64,000 nucleotides of DNA from Anabaena cylindrica PCC 7122 (lineage in GTDB: Bacteria; Cyanobacteriota; Cyanobacteriia; Cyanobacteriales; Nostocaceae), in assembly GCF_000317695.1 (NCBI RefSeq), contig NC_019771.1:6171501-6235500 (forward strand), read 5' to 3'. Below the pieces are notes generated by a model, which ran no database searches, was not told where the DNA came from, and was given only the letters and a program-made list of their open reading frames with translations. Position 1 is the stretch's first letter; every line of letters begins with the position of its first letter. Both the position numbers and the translations under genes were made by a program. Positions 15,507 through 25,779 of this stretch are shown here, one piece after another.

Positions 15507-16895
15507 TTAGGGCAAAAACCCTGCCGCTTGTATTTCATTGATGCTATCTTTCATCGCCTGTACAATATAGTCAACATCTTCATCTGTATGAGATGTGGAT
15601 AAGAAACCACCGCCCTCTCCTCGCAGCAAAACTCCTCTATCAAACAGGTGATAGCGCAATAAATCCAGACCCATCATTATAGAAGCAACGTCCCCAGACA
15701 AAAATTCTTCCCGAAAAACTGGCCCAAAAAATGAGCCAAAATTAGCCATGCGGATAGGTAAATGCTTGGCTGCAAAAAAGACGTTTAGTCTTTCTACATA
15801 TTGTGAAGTTCGTTGATTTAATTCTGCTTGTAAGGAAGAACCTTGCAATTTCAAATACTTAAGAACTGCCCAAGCCGCAGCCATAGATAGTGGATGCTTA
15901 CAGTGAGTACCAGCAAAAAATGTTCTTTCTACTTCAGGGGAAGAAGTATCACCATAATTCCACATACCACCATCAATTTTATCCATATAAGTAGCTTTGC
16001 CAGCAATCACACCAATCGGCATTCCTCCGCCAACAACTTTACCGTAAGTTGCTATATCTGCTTCCACACCAAACCAGGACTGAGCGCCGCCCAAATGCAA
16101 GCGGAAACCAGTTATCATTTCATCAAAAATTAAAGTTATGCCTGATTTTTGTGTTAGTTGTCTGAGTTGTTGTAGAAATTCTTGAGGCTGTAAATCTGGT
16201 CGTCGCGTCTGTATAGGTTCAACTAAGACAGCTGCTAATTCATCTTGATAAGTTTTGATAATCTCTAATGACTGAGAACTCCCATAATCTAAAATCAAGA
16301 CATCTTCAATCATACCTGGCAAAACTCCAGGTGTTATTGGTACTGCCTCAGGATTTTTATTCGTTTGGGCTTTAGCTAAAGTTCCATCAAAATGACCATG
16401 ATAAGCGCCCGAAAATATAACAATTTTATTGCGCTTTGTAGCCGCCCTCGCCAAACGAATCGCTGTCATTACAGCTTCTGTACCTGTATTACTGAAAGCG
16501 ACTCGTTCCATACCTGTCATTTCACTAATTAATTTAGCTACTTCACCAACTACTTCTGATTGGGGTCCCAGAGGTATTCCTTTCTCCAGTTGCTCTATAA
16601 TTGCTTCTTGAATAAACTGTGGATTGTGACCTAAAAGATTGGCTCCAAATCCCATGATGATATCTACATATTCATTGTTATCAATGTCCCAAATCCGAGA
16701 TCCTTTAGATTTTTTTCCCACAATTAGATAGCACATCTCTTTTGTGGAAAGATTAAACCAGTCTGGTACTCTGGGGTCAGCTAGTAAAGGACGATAGGCT
16801 TGGGTCATTTGTTTTGAAGTCTGTGTCCGTTTGGTATAGCGTTCAATTAACGCTGTTAAATGTTGCTGTTTCATATCTAGTGTTGTTACTTGCAT
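15507..16895 (-). CDS. Class III (glutamate-1-semialdehyde-type) aminotransferase
   Basis: This 462-residue PLP enzyme resembles glutamate-1-semialdehyde aminomutase and the aminotransferase domains found in cyanobacterial PKS/NRPS enzymes. Visible features are YHGHFDGT (165-172), the cofactor Asp258 in IFDEMITGFR, and PLP Lys286 in TYGKVVGGGMPIG. ATG 16895 has AAGGAGAG 7 nt upstream and is preferred over the longer frame from 16937. It stands close to an NRPS that ends in a thioester reductase. I infer that it converts the released peptidyl aldehyde into a primary amine, which the neighbouring methyltransferase then methylates. A housekeeping role in tetrapyrrole synthesis is unlikely here. 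Confidence 0.9.
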   Translation of the reverse strand: MQVTTLDMKQQHLTALIERYTKRTQTSKQMTQAYRPLLADPRVPDWFNLSTKEMCYLIVGKKSKGSRIWDIDNNEYVDIIMGFGANLLGHNPQFIQEAIIEQLEKGIPLGPQSEVVGEVAKLISEMTGMERVAFSNTGTEAVMTAIRLARAATKRNKIVIFSGAYHGHFDGTLAKAQTNKNPEAVPITPGVLPGMIEDVLILDYGSSQSLEIIKTYQDELAAVLVEPIQTRRPDLQPQEFLQQLRQLTQKSGITLIFDEMITGFRLHLGGAQSWFGVEADIATYGKVVGGGMPIGVIAGKATYMDKIDGGMWNYGDTSSPEVERTFFAGTHCKHPLSMAAAWAVLKYLKLQGSSLQAELNQRTSQYVERLNVFFAAKHLPIRMANFGSFFGPVFREEFLSGDVASIMMGLDLLRYHLFDRGVLLRGEGGGFLSTSHTDEDVDYIVQAMKDSINEIQAAGFLP

Positions 16896-17052
16896 TAAAT
16901 TTCTCTCCTTGCTTTTGCTTATTTTTAAGTTGACCAAATAATTACTAATTCGTAATTAAATGTGCAGCTATTACATTAATTTATTAATTGAATAGCTTTC
17001 AATTTATGAAATGTTTAATTTCCTGTAAATTGGAAATCAAAATTACAACCTG

Positions 17053-17922
17053 CTATGATTTTTTTGATTTGTGAGCTACAAAATATGCTAATTTATTGTC
17101 CTTGGCAGTAGCTAAACCAAGTTGATGATTATAGGCATTAACATTTGTAAAACCAACTTCTGATAATGCTGATTTAATCTCGGCTTGAGAATAAGGTTTT
17201 ACAGAAAAAGTAATTGCAGAATGTTCCCAGTCTCGATCTAGTAGTTGTAATAATGTTGAGGGTTTCAGATAGCGCAAAAGATTATTGTAAACAGCGCGTT
17301 TTATCTGCTTTAAAATCAAGTCAATTTGTTGATATTTTTTACTTGATTGACCATTATTTGGTTGAAAGATAGTGATTGTAAATGTACCTGTTTTGGCTTC
17401 TGCATTATAGGTTTCGCCAACACTCCATGCATAGTTTTGTTGGAGTTCACCATCATTGAATACTATGTTGCGATATCGGTTTTCAAGACCTAAATCAAAA
17501 AAGAATCTAGTGTTTTCCTTCATGGCTGCATATACATTACGAAAAACACTTTTAAGTTCTTCAAGACTCATAATATGGTTAAGAGCAGAATCAGTGCAGA
17601 TAACTGCATCAAAAGTATTTGGTAATTCAAATGAGCGTGCATCACCTAAAAGAAATTTAGCATTAGGTGCATTTTTTTGAGCATAGTGCAACATTTTTTC
17701 TGAACCATCAAGTCCAGTTACTTGATAACCTTTGAGAATTAGCAGATTTGTTAATTGTCCAGTACCACAACAAAGGTCAAGAATTTGCCCTCCAACAGGA
17801 AGATGTGATAAGACTAATTGTTCCAATTTTGGTAATAAACGGCGAGAGGCTAGGTGTGCTTCTGATTCGTTATATAACCAAGCCCAAGGGTCGTAATCTG
17901 TGTAGCGCATTTGTGAATTCAT
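17053..17922 (-). CDS. SAM-dependent class I methyltransferase (predicted N-methyltransferase)
   Basis: This 289-residue protein has the Rossmann-type SAM site ILDLCCGTGQ (47-56), acidic ribose-binding GLDGSEKM, LLGDARSFELP and CTDSALNHI. The C-terminal half (about 130-280) is a substrate domain. ATG 17922 was chosen; a TTG directly before it is also possible, with AAGGAA upstream of both. It lies 88 bases after the reductase-containing NRPS and before the aminotransferase gene, on the same strand. The inferred product carries a dimethylated nitrogen at the position made by reductive amination, so N,N-dimethylation is the best guess. The sequence alone does not separate N- from O-methylation. 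Confidence 0.88.
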   Translation of the reverse strand: MNSQMRYTDYDPWAWLYNESEAHLASRRLLPKLEQLVLSHLPVGGQILDLCCGTGQLTNLLILKGYQVTGLDGSEKMLHYAQKNAPNAKFLLGDARSFELPNTFDAVICTDSALNHIMSLEELKSVFRNVYAAMKENTRFFFDLGLENRYRNIVFNDGELQQNYAWSVGETYNAEAKTGTFTITIFQPNNGQSSKKYQQIDLILKQIKRAVYNNLLRYLKPSTLLQLLDRDWEHSAITFSVKPYSQAEIKSALSEVGFTNVNAYNHQLGLATAKDNKLAYFVAHKSKKS

Positions 17923-18010
17923 CAAATATGTTCCTTAAGTGAAGTAAGATAAAAAACAAACAATTGATTTCTCGCTGCATCTGGAGCATGAGACAAAAAA
18001 TATTTAAATT

Positions 18011-21000
18011 CTAATGAACCGATATAGAAGCGAGAAAACCATGATCAATGAGATAGGAAATGTAGGTATTTAGCAACCTTTCATCAATAGGTGGACAGGT
18101 AATAGATGTACCTGTAAGTCCATTGAGTGTATTTTGACAATCAAATTTTAAAACTGTATTATCCGTGGTTTTTGCTGGAGAGAATCTGCTGGGAAAAAGT
18201 GAAACCAAGGGATATAAAGCGTGTTCAGGTGAATTTTCGGCTATATTCAGTAGTTGCGTATGCCATTGGTCGTAACAAACTTGCTGAATAGAGTATCCAA
18301 GCGATCGCATTTTTTCAAATAGTACACTTGAACAAACAGGTTGAGGATGAACGAAGTGAAAAGCCTGATTCCAGGACGCTGATTGCTTTGATAGGTGAAC
18401 AATCGCCTGACTGGTATAATCTACCGGCATGATATCCAGCATCATTCCCTGATCTGGAATACTCCCTAACTGCACACAACCGATAATTAACCTGTACAAA
18501 AAGTCATTGACATTAAACACACCTGTTTGGCTGTGTCCTGATATGCGTCCTAGTCGATAAATACAAACAGGAAGACCCCGCAAACCAGCTTCAGTCACTA
18601 ATTTTTCGGCAACCCATTTACTTTGGTTATAACCACCCAATGGCAATTGACCATCATCAATATTATCCTCTTCTCGGACTACTTTCACACCAGAATCACC
18701 CACCGCAGAGAAAACGCTGGTAGCAGACATGAAATGTACAGGTTTCGTTTTCACCTCACAAGCTAACCGCAGAACTTCTTGAGTTCCAAAAACATTGGTA
18801 GTTTTCAGTAACGAGTAAGGAGAAGCATGATTTACCCAAGCGCCATTATGATAAATTACATCAATGCACTCAGCCATCTTTTGAAACTCTGCTTCACCAA
18901 CACCCAAAAAAGCCTGAGATAAATCTCCAAGCACAGGAATAACTCTATGACTATAATCTTCATCCCCAAGTAAATAAGACTCCAAGCATTTTTGTAGCTT
19001 TTGCCTAGCTGAATCACTATCTTTTTCTCTCACCAAACAGTAAATAACCGCCGATGTTTGTTGCAGAAGTTCGTGCAGTAAAAAAGCTCCCAAAAAACCA
19101 GTTGCTCCAGTTAATAAAATAGAATTAACTTCACAGTTTTGGGTGACTACAGTTGGAGGATAAATTGTCGAATCTAAAACAGCATCAGCCCTCAGCAATG
19201 CTAAAATTTCATCATTATTTTCAGGTACAATTCCCCTAATTTGGATATTTTCGATCCGTTCAGCCAAACCTGCAACAGTCGGCACTTCAAACAGATCTAT
19301 CACCGTTAACTCCACCTGAAAAGTCTTGAACAACCGAGCAATTAATTGTGTTGCCAGTAATGAATGTCCTCCCAACTCAAAGAAATCATCATCAACCCCC
19401 ACCTGTTCAACCCGCAGCACCTGAGCAAAAATTTCAGCCAAAATCGACTCTATTGGGTTACGAGGAGCAACATAAACTGCATCTAACTCAGGTCGAATCA
19501 TCTCAGGTACTGGTAAAGCTCGACGGTCTACTTTACCATTAGGATTCAATGGTAAGCCTGACAAGATTACAAAAACCGCAGGAACCATATACTTGGGCAA
19601 AGTTTTTTCAATGAAGCGGCGTAAATCACTAGTATTAGGAATAGTTTCTGACTCAGGAACAACATAAGCCACCAGACGTTTTTCACCAAGATGATCCTGA
19701 ACTACAACCACAGTTTCTCGGACTGCTGGATGTTGGGAAAGCAACACTTCAACCTCTCCCAATTCAATGCGAAAACCACGAATTTTAACTTGATGATCGA
19801 TACGACCAAGAAGCTTGATGTTACCATCTTTGAGATAACAACCTAAATCCCCAGTTTTGTAAAGACGGCTGCCTGGCTGATGATTAAAAGGGTTAGAAAT
19901 AAAAGCTTCCGCAGTTTTTTCGGGAAGGTTGAGATAACCACGCGCCAAACCAACTCCACCAATGTATACTTCACCCACAACTCCCACAGGCACAAGTTGA
20001 TGCTGGCTATCTAAAATATATAACTGCTTATTGGCAGCAGGACGAATAGTAGGCGATATTTGCCCCCCATTACCACATTCCACCATACTGGCGTTTACCG
20101 TCGTTTCAGTGGGGCCATAGGCGTTAATAAATAGTCGCTCCTTTGACCATTGTTCAATCATTTCTACAGAAGGCGCTTCTCCTCCGACTAACACCATTTG
20201 CAATGCCGGTAAATCTTCAGGCGTTAAGGCTGCTAGTACTGATGGAAGTATGGTGATATGGGTGATAGCTTGTTCACGCAATAACCGCATTAAAGGTATT
20301 CCTGGCTGTAACTCCTCTGGCGTTGCCAAGTGGAGGGCTGCACCAGAACCAAGTGCCATAACTATTTCGGGGATAGAAGCATCAAAACTGAAGGAGAAAA
20401 ACTGGAGGACGCGACTATCAGGTTTGACACGACAAGTACGAATTTTGTCTTGGGTTAAGTTTACCAATCCCTCATGATTAACTAACACACCCTTGGGATT
20501 TCCCGTAGAACCAGAGGTGTAAATTAGATAAGCTAGGTTTTTGGTTGTTACGCCACTTATTGGGTTTTCATCACTGTATTGACTAATTTTTTCCCAGTTT
20601 ACATCTAAGGAAATTATTTGTCCTGAATAATCAGGTAGTCTTGTAACTAAATTCTGAGTTGTCAATAAAATCGGGATTTGGGAATCTGACAACATAAAAG
20701 CCAAACGTTCTTGGGGGTATGCAGGATCTAAGGGTAGATAAGCCCCACCAGCTTTGAGGATGCCCAATAATGCTACGATCATATCTAGCGATCGCTCTAC
20801 ACAAATTCCCACAATAGTCTCAGGTACTACACCCAGCTTTTGCAAGTATTGTGCCAGTTGATTAGCCCGTTGATTTAACTGAAGATAGGTTAAATATTGA
20901 TCCCCAAAAACTACGGCAACTGCATCTGGAGTTTGTGCAACTTGGGCTGCAAATAACTCATGGAAACACAAATCTGGGGGATAATCGGTTTGGGTATCAT

Positions 21001-22570
21001 TCCACTCCACCAACAACTGATGCTGTTCAGATATCGTCAATAAAGGTAATTCCCCAATTCGCTGTTCTGGATGATTAACGATACCCAAAACCAAAGTTTG
21101 AAAATGCTCCACCATGCGGGAAATAGTTACATCATCAAACAAATCTGTGTTGTATTCTAATACCCCCACCAATCCTGTGGAAGTTTCACGCATATCTAGA
21201 ATTAAATCTAACTTAGCAGTAGAGTTTGTTTGGGCTAGGGGAGTAATAGTTAAATCGGGAAGTATAATATCTAGACCAGGCGTATTTTGTAACACAAACA
21301 TCGTCTGAAACAAAGGACTGTAGCTCAAATCCCGCTCAGGTTGCAACTCCTCTATCAATTTTTCAAAAGGCAAATCTTGATGATCGTAAGCTTCCCAAGT
21401 TACCTGTCGCACCCGACCGAGTAATTCCCAAAAAGTTGGGTTGCCAGAAAGGTCGGTACGCAACACCAAAGTATTGACAAAAAAGCCAATCAATCCTTCA
21501 ATCTCCACCCGATTCCGGTTAGCAATAGGTGAACCAACTAATAAATCTACTTGAGAAGTGTAACGATAAAGTAAGACTTTAAATACCGTTAGTAGAGTCA
21601 TAAAAAGAGTAACTTCTTTCGTTTGACTCAGCACCTTCAGCGTCTCAGTCAGTTCAAAAGACAAACAAAAAGATTTACTTGCACCTCGGAAAGTCTGAAC
21701 TCTGGGACGAGGACGGTCTGTAGGCAATTGTAATATGGGTAAATTACCACCAAGTTGTTGCCTCCAGTAAGTAAGTTGAGCCGATAGTACATCACCCTGT
21801 AACCACTGACGCTGCCATGAGGCAAAGTCAGCATATTGGATAGATAATTCTGGAAGCGGTGAGGGTTTTGCTTTACAGAAAGCTGTATACAAATTCTTTA
21901 ATTCCCCCAGGAAAACCCCTATAGACCAGGCATCAGAGATAATGTGGTGCATAGTCAACAGCACTACATACTCATCCTCATCTAGACACAAAATGGTAAT
22001 TCGCAGTAGTGGATCTTGAGCCAAATTAAAAGGTTTTTGAGCTTCCTCACGAGCTAAATGTAAAACTTCCATTTCTCGCTCTTCTTGACTCAAATCTCGC
22101 AGATTTACAACTGGTAGCACCCTGGGAGAAAATGGGTGAAATACCTGGAATGGCTGACCGTCTAAAGCCTGGAAATTAGTACGCAGAACTTCATGACGAC
22201 GGATGATTTCGTTACAGCTTTGTTCAAAAGCGGGTAAATTCAATAAACCAACCAAACGCACAGCAGCAGGTATGTTGTAAAAGGAACTATTTTGTTCCAT
22301 TTGGTTAATGAACCAAAGCCGTTGTTGGGCAAAAGATAAGGGAATATTTTTTGTTCGAGAAATGGGAATAATAGACTGAGTTTGTGAATTGAAAGTTAGT
22401 TTTGTTTGAGTGAGAAACTCCAAAATTTCAGATTTGCGTTCAGAAATCTGACTGCTGAGGTTTGGTGTCAATACTTCCTCTGGAGCATTACAACGTAGGC
22501 GTTGATCTTCTACCCAAAGTGTTACATCCAAACTATAAAGATAAGATAAAAATTCATCAATAGTTTTCAT
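18011..22570 (-). CDS. NRPS, C-A-PCP-reductase: final module and reductive release
   Basis: This 1519-residue protein has a TubC-like docking domain (1-53), a condensation domain (about 70-510; HHIISDAW near 208, so the usual HHxxxDG has Ala for Gly), adenylation (about 520-1030; YTSGSTGNPKG near 688), a carrier (GGHSL near 1068) and a thioester reductase (about 1130-1500; GATGFLG near 1157, YNQSK near 1315). Aligning the specificity pocket by eye gives D-A-P-T-L-G-A-V-N-K, closest in type to aromatic (Tyr) codes. The reductase should release the chain as an aldehyde with NADPH. Its start overlaps the previous NRPS stop by ATGA. A Tyr residue released this way, then aminated and methylated, is what the anachelin alkaloid part needs. 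The Tyr call is moderate. Confidence 0.93.
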   Translation of the reverse strand: MKTIDEFLSYLYSLDVTLWVEDQRLRCNAPEEVLTPNLSSQISERKSEILEFLTQTKLTFNSQTQSIIPISRTKNIPLSFAQQRLWFINQMEQNSSFYNIPAAVRLVGLLNLPAFEQSCNEIIRRHEVLRTNFQALDGQPFQVFHPFSPRVLPVVNLRDLSQEEREMEVLHLAREEAQKPFNLAQDPLLRITILCLDEDEYVVLLTMHHIISDAWSIGVFLGELKNLYTAFCKAKPSPLPELSIQYADFASWQRQWLQGDVLSAQLTYWRQQLGGNLPILQLPTDRPRPRVQTFRGASKSFCLSFELTETLKVLSQTKEVTLFMTLLTVFKVLLYRYTSQVDLLVGSPIANRNRVEIEGLIGFFVNTLVLRTDLSGNPTFWELLGRVRQVTWEAYDHQDLPFEKLIEELQPERDLSYSPLFQTMFVLQNTPGLDIILPDLTITPLAQTNSTAKLDLILDMRETSTGLVGVLEYNTDLFDDVTISRMVEHFQTLVLGIVNHPEQRIGELPLLTISEQHQLLVEWNDTQTDYPPDLCFHELFAAQVAQTPDAVAVVFGDQYLTYLQLNQRANQLAQYLQKLGVVPETIVGICVERSLDMIVALLGILKAGGAYLPLDPAYPQERLAFMLSDSQIPILLTTQNLVTRLPDYSGQIISLDVNWEKISQYSDENPISGVTTKNLAYLIYTSGSTGNPKGVLVNHEGLVNLTQDKIRTCRVKPDSRVLQFFSFSFDASIPEIVMALGSGAALHLATPEELQPGIPLMRLLREQAITHITILPSVLAALTPEDLPALQMVLVGGEAPSVEMIEQWSKERLFINAYGPTETTVNASMVECGNGGQISPTIRPAANKQLYILDSQHQLVPVGVVGEVYIGGVGLARGYLNLPEKTAEAFISNPFNHQPGSRLYKTGDLGCYLKDGNIKLLGRIDHQVKIRGFRIELGEVEVLLSQHPAVRETVVVVQDHLGEKRLVAYVVPESETIPNTSDLRRFIEKTLPKYMVPAVFVILSGLPLNPNGKVDRRALPVPEMIRPELDAVYVAPRNPIESILAEIFAQVLRVEQVGVDDDFFELGGHSLLATQLIARLFKTFQVELTVIDLFEVPTVAGLAERIENIQIRGIVPENNDEILALLRADAVLDSTIYPPTVVTQNCEVNSILLTGATGFLGAFLLHELLQQTSAVIYCLVREKDSDSARQKLQKCLESYLLGDEDYSHRVIPVLGDLSQAFLGVGEAEFQKMAECIDVIYHNGAWVNHASPYSLLKTTNVFGTQEVLRLACEVKTKPVHFMSATSVFSAVGDSGVKVVREEDNIDDGQLPLGGYNQSKWVAEKLVTEAGLRGLPVCIYRLGRISGHSQTGVFNVNDFLYRLIIGCVQLGSIPDQGMMLDIMPVDYTSQAIVHLSKQSASWNQAFHFVHPQPVCSSVLFEKMRSLGYSIQQVCYDQWHTQLLNIAENSPEHALYPLVSLFPSRFSPAKTTDNTVLKFDCQNTLNGLTGTSITCPPIDERLLNTYISYLIDHGFLASISVH

Positions 22571-25500
22571 AATTCAATTTCCTTTCGACCTGGCTGGATA
22601 ATAGAAGAAGACCGCGAAACTTGGGTGAGAGCTAAACGCATTGTTTCTATCCGCTCTGCTAAACCAGCTATAGTTGGTCGCTCAAACAAAGTCCGCAGGG
22701 GCAACTCCAAATTAAACGCTTCACGTAACCGAGAAATAACTTTGGTTGCTAACAAAGAATGTCCTCCCAAAGCAAAGAAATTGTCATGAATACTGACTTT
22801 TTCTAGTTTTAAAACATCAACATAGATAGCAGCTAATGTTTTTTCTATAGATGTGCGTGGTGGAACAAAAACAACTTCACTATCTCTGAGGAATGTATCG
22901 GCTATCGGTAAAGCTTTGCGGTTAACTTTACCATTTGGTGTTAATGGTAATGCCTCAAGTATGACAAACACATTGGGTATCATGTAATCCGGCAGTCTCA
23001 ACTCTAAAAAGTGCCGCAATTCAGCAATTATCAATTTTTGTTCTGAGCGGGGAACTAGATACGCGACTAAACGTTGAAAATCTGCTTGATCTGAGTGAAC
23101 TATAACCACAACTTCGCGGATATCTGGATGTTGACTAATAACTGATTCAATTTCCCCTAGTTCTATTCGGAAGCCACGGAGTTTAACTTGATAATCAACA
23201 CGACCAAGATATTCAATATCACCATGAGATAAATAACGAGCTAAATCACCAGTTTTATAAAGACGACTATCTAATTCTTGGCTAAAAGGATGGGGAATAA
23301 ACTTTTCGTTGGTCAAATCAGGACGATTCAAATAACCTCTAGCAAGTCCAACGCCACCGATGTGTAATTCTCCAGGTACACCCACAGGAGTAGGTTTTCC
23401 TTGACCATCGAGAATATAAATTTGGGTATTGCTAATGGGGCGACCAATAGGCACAAATGGCAATTGGCTATGAGGCTGACATTGCCAAAAAGTCACATCA
23501 ATTGCTGCTTCCGTCGGACCATACAAGTTATGTAAATCAGCATCCAGAAGGGCAAAAAAGCGGTCTTGTAAAGTTTTAGGTAAAGCTTCTCCACTGCAAA
23601 TTACCCGTTTCAGAAAACGACAAGTTTCTAAACCTGACTCTTCTAAAAACACTTGCAGCATCGCCGGCACAAAATGTACAGTTGTGATTTGCTCCCTGGC
23701 AATTAATTGAACTAAATAAGCACTATCTTGATGTCCTCCTGGTTGGGCAATTACTAATTTTGCTCCGGTGATTAATGTCCAGAAAAATTCCCAAACTGAA
23801 ACATCAAAACTGAAAGGAGTTTTTTGTAAAACTCGGTCTTGTGGTGTTAAGTTATAGGTGTCTTGCATCCACAATAAACGATTACACAGCCCTTTATGGG
23901 TGTTCATTGCTCCCTTGGGTTTGCCTGTGGAACCGGAGGTGTAGATGACGTAAATTAGGTTTTCACTAGTAACGCTACTTTGGGGATTTTGGGGATTATA
24001 AAGGGTGATTTTATCCCAATCTGTATCTAGACAAATAACTTGGGCTGAATGAGTGGGTAGTGTTTCTAGTAGTGATGTTTGGGTGAGTAAAATGGGAACT
24101 TGGGCATCTGCCAACATGAAGGCAATACGCTCTGGGGGATAGGCTGGATCTAAGGGAACGTAAGCTCCTCCGGCTTTGAGAATCCCTAAGAGTCCCACAA
24201 CCATTTCAAGGGAACGTTCTATACAAATGCCGACTAGTGTTTCTGGTTTTACACCCAGTTTTTGCAGATAATGTGCTAACTGATTGGCTTTGGTATTGAG
24301 TTCTCTATAGGTTAATTGCTCATTTTCAAAGACTACAGCAATTGCATCTGGTGTGAGTTCTACTTGTTGTTCAAATAGTTGATGAATACAACTTTGTTGG
24401 GGATAATCTACTTGAGTTTGATTCCACTCGACTAACAGTTGATTTTCTTCTTTTGGGGTGAGTAGTGGCAGTTCTAAAAGTCGCTGGTCTGGATTGGCGG
24501 CTATTGCTGTGAGTAATGTTTCTAAATGCCCCAACATTCGCGTAATGGTAGGCTGATCAAAACGCTGACACTTATAGGCAATTTTCAAGACTAACTCTGA
24601 GCCAGGAATTGCAGATAAAGTTAAAGGAAAATTGGTTTTTTCAAAACTGCGAACTTTAACAATGTTTAAATCGGTAATTTGTTCCTGTAAAGAAGCATCT
24701 ATAGGGTAGTTTTCAAACACTACAATACTTTCAAACAGGGGCAGATGCCTGGGTACTTGACTCCAACCGTGAATTTCTACTAGGGGACTATATTCATATT
24801 GACGTGATTCCACCTGTTGTTCTTGGAGTAGTTGAAGCCAAGGAATTAGGGAGTCAAAGGCATCTATTTTTACCCGCATCGGTAGGGTATTAATAAATAG
24901 TCCGACCATTGATTCTACATTTTCTAAAGTAGAAGGGCGACCAGAAACAGTAGCGCCAAATACGACATCTTCTTGACCACTGTATTTTTTTAGAAGTAAT
25001 GCCCAAGCCCCTTGTATTAAAGTATTAAGGGTGAGATGTTGTTGCTGTGCTAAAGATTGTAATGCGGCTGTGATTGTTAGTGATAGTTGGATTGTTTGTT
25101 CAGCGTGAATATCTTCTTGTGTTCGAGTAATTTGGTCTACTCCCAAGGGTGTTGGGGCTGTAAAACCTTTTAGTTTTTCTTGCCAAAAAACTTGAGCTTC
25201 CGTTAGGTTTTGTTGCTGTAACCAGGCAATGTAGTCGCGGTAGGGGCGGGGTGATTTGAGAATAGGGCGATCGCACTGGCAAAGTCCTTTATAGTGGACA
25301 AGTACTTCTAAAAAAATGATCGGTACAGACCATCCATCTAGGAGTAAATGGTGATGACTCCAGGCGAAATGGTAACTGGTATCTGTCAGACGAATGAGAA
25401 TTAGCCGCATTAGGGGCGCTTTGGATAGTTCAAAACCCCGTTTTCGGTCAGTGTCTAATAAAGTATCTAGTCGTTCTTGTTGTTCAATGGGTAGAATTCC

Positions 25501-25779
25501 TCGCCAATCTTGTTCTTCCCAGGGAACATTGACTTTTTGACCTACGACTTGCAAGGGTTTTTCTAAGTTTTCCCAGACAAAAGCAGTGCGTAAAACTGGA
25601 TGCTGATTGATTGTTTGCTGCCAAGCTTGAGTAAAGGCTGAAATGTTTAATTGTCCATGTAAGTCGCAGATCAGTTGAGTGATATATGTGCCGGATGTTG
25701 GTTCATAAAGGCTATGAAACAGCATTCCCTGTTGCATGGGGGAGAGAGGATACACATCTTCAATATTTTTTGCCCTCAT
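22567..25779 (-). CDS. NRPS, C-A-PCP module loading serine after a D-residue
   Basis: This 1070-residue protein has a condensation domain (about 8-440; HHHLLLDGWS near 142), adenylation (about 450-960; YTSGSTGKPKG near 616) and a carrier (GGHSL near 1004). The condensation domain opens YPLSPMQQGMLFHSL, the sign of the DCL type that accepts a D-configured donor, and the upstream enzyme ends in an epimerase. The specificity code read by eye is D-V-W-H-I-S-L-I-D-K, a clear serine code. It overlaps both neighbours by 4 bases. Its adenylation DNA is nearly identical to that of the second module of the upstream gene, so recent duplication or gene conversion is likely. It has no docking domain at its N-terminus, unlike its neighbours. 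Confidence 0.95.
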   Translation of the reverse strand: MRAKNIEDVYPLSPMQQGMLFHSLYEPTSGTYITQLICDLHGQLNISAFTQAWQQTINQHPVLRTAFVWENLEKPLQVVGQKVNVPWEEQDWRGILPIEQQERLDTLLDTDRKRGFELSKAPLMRLILIRLTDTSYHFAWSHHHLLLDGWSVPIIFLEVLVHYKGLCQCDRPILKSPRPYRDYIAWLQQQNLTEAQVFWQEKLKGFTAPTPLGVDQITRTQEDIHAEQTIQLSLTITAALQSLAQQQHLTLNTLIQGAWALLLKKYSGQEDVVFGATVSGRPSTLENVESMVGLFINTLPMRVKIDAFDSLIPWLQLLQEQQVESRQYEYSPLVEIHGWSQVPRHLPLFESIVVFENYPIDASLQEQITDLNIVKVRSFEKTNFPLTLSAIPGSELVLKIAYKCQRFDQPTITRMLGHLETLLTAIAANPDQRLLELPLLTPKEENQLLVEWNQTQVDYPQQSCIHQLFEQQVELTPDAIAVVFENEQLTYRELNTKANQLAHYLQKLGVKPETLVGICIERSLEMVVGLLGILKAGGAYVPLDPAYPPERIAFMLADAQVPILLTQTSLLETLPTHSAQVICLDTDWDKITLYNPQNPQSSVTSENLIYVIYTSGSTGKPKGAMNTHKGLCNRLLWMQDTYNLTPQDRVLQKTPFSFDVSVWEFFWTLITGAKLVIAQPGGHQDSAYLVQLIAREQITTVHFVPAMLQVFLEESGLETCRFLKRVICSGEALPKTLQDRFFALLDADLHNLYGPTEAAIDVTFWQCQPHSQLPFVPIGRPISNTQIYILDGQGKPTPVGVPGELHIGGVGLARGYLNRPDLTNEKFIPHPFSQELDSRLYKTGDLARYLSHGDIEYLGRVDYQVKLRGFRIELGEIESVISQHPDIREVVVIVHSDQADFQRLVAYLVPRSEQKLIIAELRHFLELRLPDYMIPNVFVILEALPLTPNGKVNRKALPIADTFLRDSEVVFVPPRTSIEKTLAAIYVDVLKLEKVSIHDNFFALGGHSLLATKVISRLREAFNLELPLRTLFERPTIAGLAERIETMRLALTQVSRSSSIIQPGRKEIEL

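Noticed and set aside
15507..16895. Housekeeping glutamate-1-semialdehyde aminomutase (hemL)
   Set aside because: Its position in an NRPS operon next to a reductase and methyltransferase, and its closer texture to PKS/NRPS aminotransferases, argue for a pathway enzyme.
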